This document shows, piece after piece, positions 63,093 to 64,000 of a stretch of 64,000 nucleotides of DNA. The first letter of the stretch is position 1, and every line of letters begins with the position of its first letter. The translations under genes were made by a program, and so were the position numbers. Source of the stretch: Prorocentrum cordatum (taxonomy: Eukaryota; Sar; Dinophyceae; Prorocentrales; Prorocentraceae); the NCBI GenBank assembly GCA_963575745.1, contig CAUYUJ010003980.1, positions 317,143 to 381,142 of the forward strand, in the 5' to 3' direction. Under the pieces are notes generated by a model. That model was not told the DNA's origin. It worked only from the letters and a program-made list of their open reading frames with translations, and did not search any database.

Positions 63093-63755
63093 CGCGGCAC
63101 CGTGCGCTTGCGCAAACTTCTGGGCGCTCATTTTTGAAAATCCGCGCGAAAACAAAAGTTTCCAGATATTCCGGCACGCGCGCGCGACGACGCGCGCGCG
63201 TGCACGTCGTCGAATTTCTGTGTCAGGGACTATGGAGAACACATGGCTTGTGATTGCGAGCGTGATATTTGCTACGGAGGACGGGGTGGGGTGTCGACGC
63301 CAGCTGGTTTGCCCTGGTACGAACTCACGATTAAGATGGGCGGTGGCGCAGAATTACGCGCGAATTGCAGCGCGAAAAAGGGCGCCTTCAATCCCGGGGG
63401 GTAGAATGTAATTCCGGTTAAGAAGGGGGAATTTACGCGCTGCGATTATTTGATTTTTACAAACGGTTTGACGCAGCCCGTGCCCTCGCAAACATCCCGC
63501 GCGCGCGCTCCTCTTTTTTCTTGGTCTCTCCAAGCCCGCTGTGCGAAACCACGCGCGCCCCTTTCCGTCTGTTTTTTTGTTGGCGCTCGATGTTCTAATC
63601 CTGGCGGAACCGACGGTTTTTGATGGATTTCGGCATGCGCGCGCGACGACGCGCGCGCGTGCACTTCGTTTACTGTTTTTGCGCAGGGGGTTCTTGACGA
63701 CTGATGATGTTTGATACACGAGTTCGCACGCGTAGAATTCCTTGCGAAGGATGAC

Positions 63756-63774
63756 GGGGGGGGGGGGGGGGGGG
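63756..63774 (+). repeat. 19-base G run
   Basis: Nineteen consecutive G in the ATGACGGGG block that other units carry as 5-10 G. A G-quadruplex could form with nearby G runs; also a likely sequencing slip site. Confidence 0.9.
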
Positions 63775-64000
63775 TTCGACGCCGGCTCGGCTGGGATGGT
63801 GCGACTTCAAACTTAAGATGGGCGATGAGACAGAATCACATAACATTGCAATGCGGGAAAGGGGGCCGGTAAACCTTGGGGGGGCTGGGGGGGGGGGGCA
63901 TTTTTTTCCCGAAATGAAAACTCATGCCTGTTCGCAGTGAGTCGTCAACTCCACTGCTCTTGCAAACGTCCCGCCCACCCGCCCGCAACCCGGTTAAGGA

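Larger units (their letters stand above)
56590..64000 (+). repeat. Long-unit repeat family, copies 3-9
   Basis: Copies located by the TTGCAAACATCCCGCCC block at about 56866, 58100, 59497, 60808, 62058, 63484 (short unit) and 63957 (truncated by the window end); spacing roughly 1.23, 1.40, 1.31, 1.25, 1.43 and 0.47 kb. Unit order is as in copies 1-2. Each full unit holds one or two hairpins of type ACGCGCGCGCG-ACGA-CGCGCGCGCGT and a GGCTGGGATGGTACGAATTCA block. Units are diverged by substitutions and indels, so the family is old. Confidence 0.85.

Noticed and set aside
1-64000. CRISPR arrays, tRNA and rRNA genes, bacterial operons
   Set aside because: No direct repeats with unique spacers of CRISPR type, no cloverleaf or rRNA core that I could recognise by eye, and the coding style is eukaryotic. 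A tRNA scan would be needed to exclude small RNA genes.

Overview
The window is almost certainly nuclear DNA from a dinoflagellate (alveolate alga), of the Prorocentrum/Polarella/Symbiodiniaceae kind. The sequence shows GC-rich DNA dominated by decayed retroelements and simple repeats, retroelement proteins of a type I associate with dinoflagellates (copia-like Gag/RT/RNase H, and a LINE with an OTU-like domain), one intronless gene for a secreted or plastid-type ABM-domain protein, and short matches to the 3' end of the dinoflagellate spliced leader just upstream of ORFs. No bacterial operon, phage or CRISPR features are present. Identification is from pattern recognition only; no search was run.

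Layout. (1) 1-7.87 kb, minus strand: a frameshifted retroelement-type polyprotein (element A) read as leader ORF, copia-type Gag, basic Gag tail, CCHC zinc knuckle, linkers, an RNA 2'-phosphotransferase (Tpt1/KptA)-like domain, a RING-H2 finger and an open end leaving the window. It is peppered with 14-nt palindromic micro-inserts encoding Ala-Gly-Gln/Thr-Pro-Ala. (2) 7.9-14.6 kb: repeat-rich, with CCAAGAGG-type arrays, ATC and CTC microsatellites, three ~300-bp units and a CATGTGCG cluster. (3) 15.04-15.50 kb, minus: the single convincing host gene (ABM monooxygenase-like, N-terminal targeting peptide). (4) 17.33-17.55 kb: a 209-bp inverted-repeat element flanked by a 9-bp direct repeat. (5) 18.1-22.1 kb and 32.7-35.1 kb, plus: two halves of a copia-like element (B: Gag, protease-like, Cys/His-rich, FEW/DGCAY-type domain, then RT, RNase H and tail). 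(6) 22.2-32.5 kb, minus: a decayed LINE (C) lying between those halves, carrying a second family of ~26-nt micro-palindromes and several tandem repeats (16, 217 and 53 bp units). (7) 35.1-41.15 kb, plus: a better preserved LINE (D) with OTU-like/zinc-finger ORF1, AP endonuclease and reverse transcriptase, followed by a membrane-anchored ORF. (8) 41.5-43 kb: a second CCAAGAGG cluster related to that at 11 kb. (9) 43-48.7 kb: mostly featureless with CT and CTC microsatellites. (10) 48.77-49.9 kb, minus: RNase H and membrane tail of another copia (E). (11) 49.97-51.0 kb: a GCAAT/GCAAA pentamer array. (12) 51.4-64.0 kb: diverged ~1.2-1.4 kb long-unit repeats with GC-alternating hairpins, interrupted at 53.5-56.5 kb by a 101-bp satellite open in all three minus-strand frames.

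Except for the ABM gene, the genes do not form a pathway: they are nested, decaying retroelements. The most interesting points are the Tpt1-like plus RING domains inside a Gag-type polyprotein, two separate families of coding micro-palindromes each confined to one element, the 101-bp three-frame-open satellite, and tandem spliced-leader-like remnants upstream of the ABM gene. Most protein calls are fragments with stops or frameshifts and are best treated as pseudogenes.
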